Positions 21,613-28,607 of a stretch of DNA of 31,578 nt are shown in pieces (position 1 is the first letter of the stretch; every line of letters begins with the position of its first letter). The position numbers were made by a program, and so were the translations under genes. The notes beneath the pieces were generated by a model that saw only the letters and a list, made by a program, of their open reading frames with translations, searched no databases and had not been told where the DNA came from. The stretch is from JBBTRN01 sp038065175 (GTDB lineage: Bacteria > Patescibacteriota > Doudnabacteria > UBA920): positions 1 to 31,578 of the forward strand of contig JBBTRN010000010.1 of the NCBI GenBank assembly GCA_038065175.1, written 5' to 3'.

Positions 21613-22710
21613 CTACATGCTACTTGCTACTTTTTCGAGATAGCTCTCCACAAACTCATCAAGCTCGCCATCTAATACTGAATTAGGATCCGAAGTTTCG
21701 AGGCCAGTACGGTGATCTTTAACCATTTTGTAAGGATGCAGGACGTAAGAACGGATTTGGTTCCCCCACTCCGCGCTTTTAAATTCGCCCCTTAAAGCCT
21801 GCTTTTCCTTTTGTAAATTTTCCTCTTCCAAAGTTTTCAATTTAGCCATCAAAATCTTCATGGCAATTTCGCGATTTTGGTGCTGGCTCCTTTCGTTCTG
21901 GATAGACACCTTAATGCCGGTAGGAATGTGGGTAATGCGGATGGCGGAATAAGTGGTATTCACGCTCTGTCCGCCGTGGCCGCTGGCGGTATTGGCCTCA
22001 ATCTTTAAATCTTTAGGATTTATGTCTAAATTCTCCTTCTCATCCAATTCCGGCAAAAGTTCAATTAAGGCAAAAGAGGTTTCCCTTGTATGCGCCGGGT
22101 TAAACGGACTAAGCCGGACTAACCGATGCACACCGGCTTCGCTTTTAAGCAGGCCATAAGCAAAAGAACCGCTAGCTCCCACCACCGCGGACTTCAACCC
22201 GCCCTGGTCTCCGCGGCTGGTTTCAATTATTTCTGTTGATAAATTCTTGCGCTCGCAATATCTTAAAATCATTCTAAACAAAATATCCGCCCAGTCCTGC
22301 GCGTCGACTCCCCCGGCGCCGCTATGGATAGAGAAAATAGCGTTATGGTCATCGTATTTTTTACTCAAAAGGGCGACAAAACGATTTTTGCGATAGCGGT
22401 CTTCCAATTCTTCAGTTTGCGTTTTTAGATAACTAACAGTTTCTGGCGTTTCATCGTGATTATTTTTTACCAACTCTAAAGCCTCATCCGTATCTTTTTC
22501 CAGCTTTTCCCAAAAATCATAAAAAGTTTTTAGCTGGTTATACTCTTGCGATGTTTTTTGGGCAGCCTGGTTGTCCTGCCAAAAATTCCGGTTCTGCATT
22601 AAATCTTCCAATTCCAAAATCCTCTGCTCTTTTTGCGGCAGGTTTAGGTTAGATACTAAATTAGAGATATTAGATTTTAGAGTCTCTAAACGCTTTATTA
22701 AATCATTCAT
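21613..22710 (-). CDS. prfB: Peptide chain release factor 2
   Basis: Ends translation at UGA and UAA. A 365-aa protein from the ATG at 22710 (MNDLIKRLETLKSNI); the 21 codons upstream are also open but do not look like RF2. The codon-recognition tripeptide SPF (201-203) is the RF2 type, and the catalytic GGQ (246-248) lies in TASGHGGQSVNTTYSA. The internal programmed +1 frameshift found in many prfB genes is absent; the frame is continuous. Its presence agrees with UGA being a stop in this genome. A bidirectional terminator separates it from the gene upstream. Confidence 0.95.
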   Translation of the reverse strand: MNDLIKRLETLKSNISNLVSNLNLPQKEQRILELEDLMQNRNFWQDNQAAQKTSQEYNQLKTFYDFWEKLEKDTDEALELVKNNHDETPETVSYLKTQTEELEDRYRKNRFVALLSKKYDDHNAIFSIHSGAGGVDAQDWADILFRMILRYCERKNLSTEIIETSRGDQGGLKSAVVGASGSFAYGLLKSEAGVHRLVRLSPFNPAHTRETSFALIELLPELDEKENLDINPKDLKIEANTASGHGGQSVNTTYSAIRITHIPTGIKVSIQNERSQHQNREIAMKILMAKLKTLEEENLQKEKQALRGEFKSAEWGNQIRSYVLHPYKMVKDHRTGLETSDPNSVLDGELDEFVESYLEKVASSM

Positions 22711-22803
22711 ATCTACTTGAGCCTTATCAGTCCTATTTTTCGTATCAGGCTTATATATTCTATCCGATAACAAAAAAATAATCCATCAGTCCAGAAAAAA
22801 TCT

Positions 22804-22848
22804 AGCCGGCTTGCTGGAGGGGAGGTGTTCCCAGCAAGCCGGCTTTTT
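22804..22848. terminator. Strong bidirectional terminator
   Basis: Perfect 14-bp stem AGCCGGCTTGCTGG (22804-22817) / CCAGCAAGCCGGCT (22831-22844). TTTT follows on the plus strand and AGATTTTTT on the minus strand. It ends the ribbon-helix-helix-like gene before prfB. Confidence 0.85.
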
Positions 22849-22851
22849 AGT

Positions 22852-23325
22852 CTAATGCTTCGAAAGCGCGCGCCAAATGAACCTAAATCCTTGCCGAATA
22901 TCATCCATCCGGCTTGATTCGCTGGGCTTCCCCAGCTCGCGCTGCATTTGACGCTTGAACTCCTCCTTCGTAAAAGATTTTTCGAAACTTCTTTCCTCAA
23001 GCAATGTCAACCCAGTCGCAAGCAACTCAGTTGCTTGCCTGCCAAGGCTAACGCACTGTTCATTTGCGTACTTCTTGAGTCTCGCATGCACTTCGTAGGG
23101 CACGCGAATGGAGTAATCTTCTGCAACTCCGTACGTAGAACCTTCCGGCTTGACAAAATGAGCTTCGGAAAATACAATTTCCGCCATAACAGTTAAAAGG
23201 TATCTAGCCTTCGCTTCGAAACCCTCCTGCCGAGGCAGAAACAGATCCAACGTTATTAGTTGTTCTTCCGTTAATTTCACGTTAACGACAGAACGGAACC
23301 GATGCCTGTCTTTCGTATCACTCAT
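22852..23325 (-). CDS. Ribbon-helix-helix-like protein, possibly tandem
   Basis: A 157-aa soluble protein. Residues about 71-110 (YSIRVPYEVHARLKKYANEQ, then CVSLGRQATELLATGLTLLE) have the strand-helix-helix pattern of Arc/MetJ-type DNA-binding domains. The N-terminal segment VVNVKLTEEQLITLDLFLPR and its following helix (about 13-52) repeat the pattern, suggesting two RHH units in one chain. The C-terminus is basic and helical. The family is not recognised with certainty. The gene has visibly higher G+C than its neighbours and its own promoter and terminator, consistent with acquisition by transfer. A repressor or antitoxin role is possible, but no toxin gene is adjacent. Confidence 0.55.
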   Translation of the reverse strand: MSDTKDRHRFRSVVNVKLTEEQLITLDLFLPRQEGFEAKARYLLTVMAEIVFSEAHFVKPEGSTYGVAEDYSIRVPYEVHARLKKYANEQCVSLGRQATELLATGLTLLEERSFEKSFTKEEFKRQMQRELGKPSESSRMDDIRQGFRFIWRALSKH

Positions 23326-23356
23326 AATAATACGAAAACTAGCCAGAGCTTTGCAT

Positions 23357-23390
23357 ATTATACCAAAAACCCCCTGAAAAATCCAGAGGG
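23357..23390 (-). terminator. Terminator of the tmk transcript overlapping the next promoter
   Basis: Minus strand CCCTCTG / CAGGGGG hairpin (23390-23370) followed by TTTTT (23369-23365). A TATAAT at 23362-23357 directly after it is the probable -10 of the ribbon-helix-helix-like gene, giving a leader of about 25 nt. Confidence 0.65.
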
Positions 23391-23414
23391 CGGTTTACAA
23401 TAAGAATATAGTTA

Positions 23415-24125
23415 TTATTTTGGTTTAAAATCTTTCAAAGCGATTCTTCTAACTAATTCCCAAACTTTATTATGGATTTCTACTTGGGTTAAAACCTTTT
23501 TTTCTTGTACGCATTCCACCATTTTAGTATTGGGAAATAGTCGGGCTATTTGCAAATACACGCTTTGCGCTAACCGTAAATGAGTAAGGTTTGTTTCATG
23601 GATATCTTTTTTTGCCTTTACCTGTTGACGCGAAGCAAGCAGTTTGTGGGCGGACAAGTAGGGCATGTTTAAAATAATATTCAAATCGGGTTTGGGCAGT
23701 GCAAAAATATTATATTCCAAATTATCCAACCATTTAAAAAACTTTAAACGCTCGGTTTCGTCGTTGATTTTACAGCCCTGGTGTCCGGCATTGGCAGTTA
23801 CATACCTGTCACACAAAACAATTTTTCCTTCCCCAAGCCATTTTCTTATGGCAGGCGATTCTTCAAACCTGTCTTGCGCGTAAAAAATGGATGCCGCGTA
23901 TGGGTTTACCTCCCCGTAAGCGCCCTTCAAATATTGGTCAACCATAAAAGCCGAGGGCTGGCCGTGCCTGGGAAAATGGATTTTCTCCACCTCAAAACCA
24001 TTGGCCTTAAGCTCTTTTTCCAGAATTTCGAGCTGGGTAGACTTGCCGCTACCGTCTATGCCGTCTATAACAATCAACTTGCCGTAAGGTTTAGCTTTCT
24101 TTTTTTTGCGAAAAGGCAGTTTCAT
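23415..24125 (-). CDS. tmk: Thymidylate kinase
   Basis: Phosphorylates dTMP to dTDP. A 236-aa P-loop kinase: IDGIDGSGKST (20-30) and the DRY motif in VLCDRYVTANAGHQG, with FPRHGQPSAFMVDQYLKG as the dTMP-binding segment. A basic N-terminus (KLPFRKKKKAKPYGK) precedes the P-loop and is longer than usual. It overlaps the upstream kinase gene by 4 nt, so the two are co-translated. It belongs with thyA, folA and dcd, which lie within 7 kb. Confidence 0.92.
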   Translation of the reverse strand: MKLPFRKKKKAKPYGKLIVIDGIDGSGKSTQLEILEKELKANGFEVEKIHFPRHGQPSAFMVDQYLKGAYGEVNPYAASIFYAQDRFEESPAIRKWLGEGKIVLCDRYVTANAGHQGCKINDETERLKFFKWLDNLEYNIFALPKPDLNIILNMPYLSAHKLLASRQQVKAKKDIHETNLTHLRLAQSVYLQIARLFPNTKMVECVQEKKVLTQVEIHNKVWELVRRIALKDFKPK

Positions 24126-24673
24126 TCAATTTTGCTAATTATTTTATTGATTTCGGCATGCAAATCTTCCAAAGTTTTAGTGTTGTCAATGCGATACTTG
24201 GCTTGCTTACCGAGTTCCGGAATGCCTTTTTCAGTAAGCTCTTCCTTGTCCTGTCGGGCGAATTCCTCAAAACTCATTTTGCCATCGTCGATCTTTTCTT
24301 TGCGGTGCCGGTAGCGTTCGTACCTCAACTCCACGGGCGCCGTAATATAAATCATCTTGGCGCCAAGCTCCTTAATGATTGTTTCCTGTTCATCCATCCT
24401 AATGCCATTTATTACTACCGCTGGCGCGTTGGATTCCAAAACTCTTTTTTTAAGCGCCCTGAATAAAACTTCTGGTCCAAAAACTTCCCTTAAGCCCAAT
24501 CCTAAATCTATTTCATTCCGCCTGGTTTTAGGTATATCTAAAATATCCAGAATCCCATCTAACAAATGGCTGAATTTTATGTGGAAAGCGCCAAATTTTT
24601 TAACCAAATATTTTGCCGCCTCGTCCTTGCCCGCGAGCTTCTCCCCCACTAAACCAATGATTAATTTTGGCAT
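24122..24673 (-). CDS. dNMP-kinase-like P-loop protein
   Basis: About 183 aa from the ATG at 24673 (MPKLIIGLVGEKLAGKDEAA); an in-frame ATG at 24703 adds ten residues (MVQGTADKPY) that do not look like family sequence. The P-loop GEKLAGKD, with Asp after Lys, is the type seen in phage-like deoxynucleoside monophosphate kinases and some dephospho-CoA-kinase-like proteins. A second conserved segment is VVINGIRMDEQETIIKELG, then an Arg-rich lid ELRYERYRHRKEKIDDG. Overlap with tmk supports a nucleotide-kinase role. The exact substrate is unknown. Confidence 0.7.
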   Translation of the reverse strand: MPKLIIGLVGEKLAGKDEAAKYLVKKFGAFHIKFSHLLDGILDILDIPKTRRNEIDLGLGLREVFGPEVLFRALKKRVLESNAPAVVINGIRMDEQETIIKELGAKMIYITAPVELRYERYRHRKEKIDDGKMSFEEFARQDKEELTEKGIPELGKQAKYRIDNTKTLEDLHAEINKIISKIE

Positions 24674-24752
24674 ATATGGCTTATCTGCCGTGCCTTGTAC
24701 CATAGGAGTCTTGGGACGACTGGCACGGGGTCATATTTGTCTTATCCGTCCT

Positions 24753-24758
24753 ATTATA
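24753..24758 (-). promoter_or_regulatory. -10 box of the kinase-tmk operon
   Basis: TATAAT on the minus strand (24758-24753). The leader of about 70 nt contains a CCGTGCC / GGCACGG dyad (arms near 24724-24730 and 24688-24694). The -35 is weak. Confidence 0.5.
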
Positions 24759-24840
24759 CCATCCAAAAGCCCATAAATAAAGCTTCCGCCTTCGCCTCGA
24801 TTAGCATCGGGATTTCGGCGGATGACACGCTAAATATTTT

Positions 24841-25005
24841 ATGGGACTGTTGCCAATACGCTTTTTGATGCAAAATGAAATGGTTTGAGCAGAATGGGGA
24901 AAATAAATTTTGATGTTTACCTGAAAGGTAAGCGGAGAAATTTTTTTGGCCATTGTGCCAAAACAGTTCGTTTTGGGCAAAAATGGTATTCGGCAACAGT
25001 CCCAT
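24841..25005. mobile_element. MITE-like element with 14-bp terminal inverted repeats
   Basis: Perfect ends ATGGGACTGTTGCC (24841-24854) and GGCAACAGTCCCAT (24992-25005); inside them AATAC and GTATT extend the match after a one-base gap. Total 165 bp, no coding capacity. The interior shares AAATTTTGATGTTTACC (24905-24921) and TAAGCGG with the element at 21399-21565, although the ends differ. It lies in the divergent promoter region between the dNMP-kinase-like gene and the HD gene. Confidence 0.65.
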
Positions 25006-25022
25006 CATAAGGTGAGCCAAAA

Positions 25023-25051
25023 TTGACTGCCTGCAAATATCCAGTTATGAT
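25023..25051 (+). promoter_or_regulatory. Promoter that decides the HD gene start
   Basis: TTGACT (25023-25028), a 17-nt spacer, and TATGAT (25046-25051). It ends 7 nt before the ATG at 25059, so earlier in-frame starts (TTG 25023, ATG 25047) lie inside the promoter and cannot be translated from this transcript. Confidence 0.65.
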
Positions 25052-25058
25052 GCTTTTG

Positions 25059-25664
25059 ATGCCCAAAAATAGAGACTTAGAATTACTATATGAACTCGGC
25101 GCCCTACGCTTTATTCCGCGCGCTTGGAAGCAGTTTTTCAACGCGGATTTTGAAAATTTGGCGGAACATCATTTCCGCGTGGCCTGGCTTGGGATGATCC
25201 TTGCAATGATGGAAAAAAAAGGTAATCATGGAAAAATTTTAAAAATGGCGCTGGTTCACGACATTGCGGAAAGCAGAACCGGCGACGTGCACCAAATCGG
25301 CAGGCAGTACACCAAGCGCAATGAAGAATTGGCAATTGATGATATTTTAAAAAATACATCTTTAAGCAAAGAGATGAAAAAACTTTGGCACGAGTATGAA
25401 GAACGAAAAACAATTGAAGCTAAAATCGTAAAGGACGCGGACTGGCTGGATGTGGACTTGGAAATTAGAGAGCAACTGGCGCGCGGCGTAAGTACTATAA
25501 AAGTCTGGCTGGCAAACCGCAAATTAATTTATAAACATTTACACACAAAATCCGGAAAAAAACTTTGGCAGCAAATCCATAAATCTAACCCCCAAGACTG
25601 GTTTAAAAACGCCCGCTCCAGATTTAATTCGGGAGATATGCGACCAAAAAGTAGCAAGTATTAA
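25059..25664 (+). CDS. HD-domain hydrolase (YfbR/HDDC2-like 5'-deoxynucleotidase)
   Basis: 201 aa from MPKNRDLELLYELGALRFIP. The metal-binding HD set is complete: His in NLAEHHFRVAWL, the His-Asp pair in ALVHDIAESRTGD, and the distal Asp in VKDADWLDVD. This architecture matches the YfbR/HDDC2 group, which removes phosphate from deoxynucleoside monophosphates. The start was chosen by the promoter that ends 7 nt upstream; upstream in-frame codons fall in the promoter itself. It lies among thyA, folA, tmk and dcd, which fits a role in deoxynucleotide pool control. The substrate is inferred. Confidence 0.82.
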   Translation: MPKNRDLELLYELGALRFIPRAWKQFFNADFENLAEHHFRVAWLGMILAMMEKKGNHGKILKMALVHDIAESRTGDVHQIGRQYTKRNEELAIDDILKNTSLSKEMKKLWHEYEERKTIEAKIVKDADWLDVDLEIREQLARGVSTIKVWLANRKLIYKHLHTKSGKKLWQQIHKSNPQDWFKNARSRFNSGDMRPKSSKY

Positions 25665-25675
25665 GAATCAAGAGA

Positions 25676-26563
25676 ATGCAACATACATACGAAATTGAAA
25701 TAAAAAGCTTGTTGGGCGGAAAAGACAAAGCTGATGATTTAGTTAACAGGATGAAACAAAAAGACCCGAATTTGAAAGTTTTAGGCTCGCATAGACAGCT
25801 AAACCACTACTTTGCCCCAGTACCATCCGGCACGGGGCAAGTAGGCGGGGATTTAAAATCGCTGTACGAAAAAGTGCAAAATTTGTTGGATGATGCGTCA
25901 CGGAGCAAATTAAAAGACCTTGCCGAAAGAGCTAAAGCGAAGTCCCGTACCGGAGCGCAAGCGACTGGTACTGGGAATTTTTCCGTCCGGACGCGCGAGA
26001 CTGATGGTAAAACTGCGCCCCATACCGGAGCGCAAGCGACTGGTGTCGGGGTTATTCTCGTGGTTAAAGCTACGGTTGATGATACCACCAGTAGTAACGG
26101 CACTGCCAGGCTTGAATGGGAGTCTGTCTTATTTCCCTCCCCTGGATACGGGGAGGGATTAAGGGAGGGGTTGATAAGGAACATAGATGATTTGGATAAA
26201 TTAGTCTTATCATCAGGCTTCCAATATCAAGCCAAATGGTCCCGCGAACGAAGCGAATACAAGTACACTCCCCTGCCTTTTCTTTCTCCCTCTCCCTTGA
26301 GGGGAGAGGGCGGGGGTGAGGGTGAACAATTAAAACTGATGGTGGCCATCGACAAAAATGCAGGCTACGGCTATTTGGCGGAATTCGAAATGGTTGTTGA
26401 TGACGAAAAAAAAGCCGATGACGCTAAAAATTTAATTCGCACGGTTATGGGCGGTTTGAAAATTGACGAACTCCCCCAAGACCGCCTGGAAAGAATGTTT
26501 AAATTTTATAACGAAAATTGGAAAGATTACTACGGGACGGAGAAAACCTTCACCGTCGAATAA
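25676..26563 (+). CDS. CYTH-domain phosphohydrolase riddled with repeat inserts
   Basis: A 295-aa protein of the CYTH (adenylate cyclase class IV / thiamine-triphosphatase) tunnel fold. Family residues seen: EIEIK at the start (ExExK), SVRTRETDG, VVKATVDD, AKWSRERSEY, and IDKNAGYGYLAEFEMVV near the C-terminus. A typical member is under 200 residues. Much of the excess comes from five in-frame repeat inserts: about residues 47-54, 90-100 and 115-125 (both containing TGAQATG), 154-165 (SPGYGEGLREGL), and 204-216 (SPSPLRGEGGGEG). The frame is intact despite them. It starts 11 nt after the HD gene stop. Likely substrates are triphosphate compounds; whether it is still active is open. Confidence 0.75.
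   Translation: MQHTYEIEIKSLLGGKDKADDLVNRMKQKDPNLKVLGSHRQLNHYFAPVPSGTGQVGGDLKSLYEKVQNLLDDASRSKLKDLAERAKAKSRTGAQATGTGNFSVRTRETDGKTAPHTGAQATGVGVILVVKATVDDTTSSNGTARLEWESVLFPSPGYGEGLREGLIRNIDDLDKLVLSSGFQYQAKWSRERSEYKYTPLPFLSPSPLRGEGGGEGEQLKLMVAIDKNAGYGYLAEFEMVVDDEKKADDAKNLIRTVMGGLKIDELPQDRLERMFKFYNENWKDYYGTEKTFTVE
25814..25838. repeat. CYTH gene insert 1
   Basis: GCCCC at 25814-25818 and GGGGC at 25834-25838 form a small dyad around AGTACCATCCGGCAC. It encodes APVPSGTGQ. The weakest of the five inserts. Confidence 0.4.
25943..26051. repeat. CYTH gene inserts 2 and 3: duplicated 22-bp palindromic repeat
   Basis: A 22-bp sequence beginning TACCGGAGCGCAAGCGACTG is repeated exactly at 25948-25969 and 26023-26044. 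Each copy sits in a longer dyad: TCCC-GTACC / GGTAC-TGGGA (25943-25976) and CCCC ... GGGG (26018-26051). Both copies encode TGAQATG in the same frame. Confidence 0.8.
26134..26170. repeat. CYTH gene insert 4
   Basis: TCCCTCCCC (26134-26142) and GGGGAGGGA (26150-26158) form a hairpin, followed by AAGGGAGGGG. It encodes SPGYGEGLREGL. Confidence 0.7.
26285..26324. repeat. CYTH gene insert 5
   Basis: CCCTCTCCC-TTGA-GGGGAGAGGG hairpin plus a GGGGGTGAGGGTG tail. It encodes LSPSPLRGEGGGEG, a peptide typical of translated intergenic repeats. Confidence 0.75.
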
Positions 26564-26647
26564 ACCTTTTGTTATTTGTCTTATTCGTCCAATCAGCCCT
26601 ATCAGACTTAATTTCTCCTAAAACCTAACGCCCAATATCTAAAACCC

Positions 26648-27637
26648 ATGAACCATCCTGAATATCAATACTTAGATTTGCTACAAGATATCCTAGACAA
26701 CGGCGGGAATAAACCTCTTTTTTTCACGCCCGAAATCCTAAAACAATACGAAGATAAAAGTGTAGAACCGCCCTTTATCCGTTCTGTCTTTGGACGGATA
26801 ATGCGCTTTAACATGGCCGACGGCTTCCCTTTGCTTACGACAAAAAAAGTTTTTACCCGCGGCATCTTCCACGAACTACTTTGGTTTCTAAGCGGCAGCT
26901 CAAACATAAAATACTTGGTGGACAATGATGTGCATATATGGGATGAATGGGCCTGGAAACGCTATCATAAAATTGCCCTTGCAGGAAAGCATGAGGATAT
27001 ACCTCAAGACCAATTTATTGCCAAATTAAAAACCGACAACGCAAATAGTGAATTCGTAAAACTATGGGGGGATTTAATCACCATTTACGGCCGCATGTGG
27101 CGACGCTGGCCGGCTTCCGACGGCAGAGAAATTGACCAGTTAGCTTGGGTAATCGAAGGCCTAAAATCCAAACCTTACCGCAAATCTTATGTGGTTTCAG
27201 CCTGGAACCCGGACTTTATTTACGCCATGGCCAGCAAGGGTAATACCAACGAAGTCCCTCCCTTTTGCCATACTACCTACCAATTTGCCGTAGTAAACAA
27301 CAAGTTAAACTTGGGTTTATTCCAAAGAAGCGGGGATATATTTTTGGGGGTGCCATTCAATATTGCCAGTTATTCTCTCCTTTTGTTGATGATTGCTCAA
27401 GTCACCGGCCTGGAGCCTGGTGAATTTGTGCATTTTTTTGGCGATGTTCATGCTTATTCCAATCATTTCGATGCAATTAAACAACAGCTAACCAAGCAAC
27501 CTCTTCCCCTACCAACGATTAAACTCAACTCTGAGATAAAAAGCATAGATGCTTTCAAATTCCAGGATATTACTTTGGAAAACTACAATCCTCACCCAGC
27601 CATTAAAGCGACAATTGCCAATATTGGCGGATTCTAA
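26648..27637 (+). CDS. thyA: Thymidylate synthase
   Basis: Methylates dUMP to dTMP with methylene-tetrahydrofolate. A 329-aa protein of the ThyA type. The nucleophile is Cys207 in VPPFCHTTYQF; the phosphate and dUMP-binding segment FQRSGDIFLGVPFNIASYSL (226-245) and HFFGDVHAYSNH are intact, as is the N-terminal FGRIMRFNMADGFPLLTTKK. folA, which regenerates tetrahydrofolate, lies about 480 nt downstream. After the stop, a +1 frame continues as FPGKEGVAKLSVSGGLFEKE to 27710, which might be a frameshifted C-terminal extension. The gene needs no extension to be complete. Confidence 0.95.
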   Translation: MNHPEYQYLDLLQDILDNGGNKPLFFTPEILKQYEDKSVEPPFIRSVFGRIMRFNMADGFPLLTTKKVFTRGIFHELLWFLSGSSNIKYLVDNDVHIWDEWAWKRYHKIALAGKHEDIPQDQFIAKLKTDNANSEFVKLWGDLITIYGRMWRRWPASDGREIDQLAWVIEGLKSKPYRKSYVVSAWNPDFIYAMASKGNTNEVPPFCHTTYQFAVVNNKLNLGLFQRSGDIFLGVPFNIASYSLLLLMIAQVTGLEPGEFVHFFGDVHAYSNHFDAIKQQLTKQPLPLPTIKLNSEIKSIDAFKFQDITLENYNPHPAIKATIANIGGF

Positions 27638-27641
27638 ATTT

Positions 27642-27710
27642 ATGTTTCCCGGAAAAGAAGGCGTGGCCAAACTTTCCGTTTCCGGTGGACTTTTTGAAAA
27701 AGAAAATTAA
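27642..27710 (+). other. Short coding-like tail after thyA in the +1 frame
   Basis: ATG to TAA encodes MFPGKEGVAKLSVSGGLFEK plus EN. It is in the +1 frame relative to thyA and starts 4 nt after its stop. It is either chance, a tiny gene, or the end of an extended thyA reached by frameshift. Low support. Confidence 0.25.
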
Positions 27711-27764
27711 TAAAATAACATCCTTATATACTTGAGATTATAAGTATGAGATAACGTTGTTTAA

Positions 27765-28136
27765 ATGAATATTTACATAAGTCATTCGAGAGATTTTGAT
27801 TTTAAAAAAGAATTGTACGACCCTCTTAAAAGCTTAGTCTCTGAGCATGAATTTATTTTTCCGCACAGCGAGTCAGATACTCCATTTGAAACAAAAAAAC
27901 TATTTGAATCCAAAGTTTGCAAACTAGTAATTGCTGAAGTTACATATCCTTCCATTGGGCAAGGCGTGGAACTGGGTTGGGCGAACTTACTAAAAATTCC
28001 AATAATTTTTATTTACAAAAAGGGTTCAAAAATTTCAAATTCCCTTAAACTAATTTCTTCAGAATTCATTGAATATGAAAATTTGAAAAAGATTTCAGAA
28101 ACACTAAACAATAAAATCAATGGAACCAAAAATTAG
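27765..28136 (+). CDS. Nucleoside 2-deoxyribosyltransferase / dNMP N-glycosidase-like protein
   Basis: A 123-aa single-domain protein. It starts with a strand and loop MNIYISHSRDFDFKKELYDP, has VIAEVTYPSIGQGVELGWA (about 56-74), and then a strand IPIIFIYKKG. The E-V-T-x-P-S-x-G-x-G-x-E-L-G-x-A pattern is that of the nucleoside deoxyribosyltransferase superfamily, including DNPH1-type enzymes that split deoxynucleotides; Glu71 would be the nucleophile. Its 3' end overlaps folA by 17 nt, tying it to deoxynucleotide metabolism. A TIR-like NADase is a less likely alternative. Confidence 0.65.
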   Translation: MNIYISHSRDFDFKKELYDPLKSLVSEHEFIFPHSESDTPFETKKLFESKVCKLVIAEVTYPSIGQGVELGWANLLKIPIIFIYKKGSKISNSLKLISSEFIEYENLKKISETLNNKINGTKN

Positions 28137-28605
28137 CTTAATCGTAGCAATTGCCAAAAACCGCGCCATTGGCAAAGACAACAAGCTCCTCTGGTACTTA
28201 CCGGAAGACTTAAAGCGTTTTAAAAAACTCACAACCGGACACGCTATAATTATGGGCAGAAAAACCTTTGAGTCAATTGGTAAGCCCCTACCAAACAGAA
28301 CTAATATAATTGTAACCCGTGACCCGGTATACAAGGCTGAAGGCTGTTTTGTGGCTCACTCGGTAGAAGAAGCAATTTACAAAGCTCAAAGTTTTGAGAA
28401 AAATGAAATTTTTATTATTGGCGGAGGACAAATTTTTGAACAAGCGCTTGGCTTGGCAGACAAGCTTTATGTTACAATTGTTGAAAAAGAATACCACGAC
28501 GCGGATTCCTTTTTTCCAGAGTACTCCCATTTTACTAAAATTATCCTTCAAGAAGAAGACGAATACGAAGGTATGAAATACAAATTTTTAGAATTAGAAA
28601 AATAA
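28120..28605 (+). CDS. folA: Dihydrofolate reductase
   Basis: Reduces dihydrofolate to tetrahydrofolate, regenerating the thyA cofactor. A 161-aa protein: ISLIVAIAKNRAIGKDNKLL, WYLPEDLKRFK with the active-site acid in PEDLK, IIMGRKTFESIGKPLPNRTN (NADPH and folate contacts), and FIIGGGQIFEQAL. The ATG lies 17 nt inside the end of the preceding gene, so translation is coupled. The AEC transporter starts 2 nt after its stop. Confidence 0.95.
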   Translation: MEPKISLIVAIAKNRAIGKDNKLLWYLPEDLKRFKKLTTGHAIIMGRKTFESIGKPLPNRTNIIVTRDPVYKAEGCFVAHSVEEAIYKAQSFEKNEIFIIGGGQIFEQALGLADKLYVTIVEKEYHDADSFFPEYSHFTKIILQEEDEYEGMKYKFLELEK

Positions 28606-28607
28606 AA

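Noticed and set aside
22711..22773. 21-codon upstream extension of prfB, and a search for the RF2 frameshift site
   Set aside because: The extension is not family sequence. The frame from 22710 is continuous, so no programmed frameshift is needed.
25807..26184. Minus-strand 125-aa frame opposite the CYTH gene
   Set aside because: It arises because the palindromic inserts read open in both strands; the plus frame holds the CYTH motifs.
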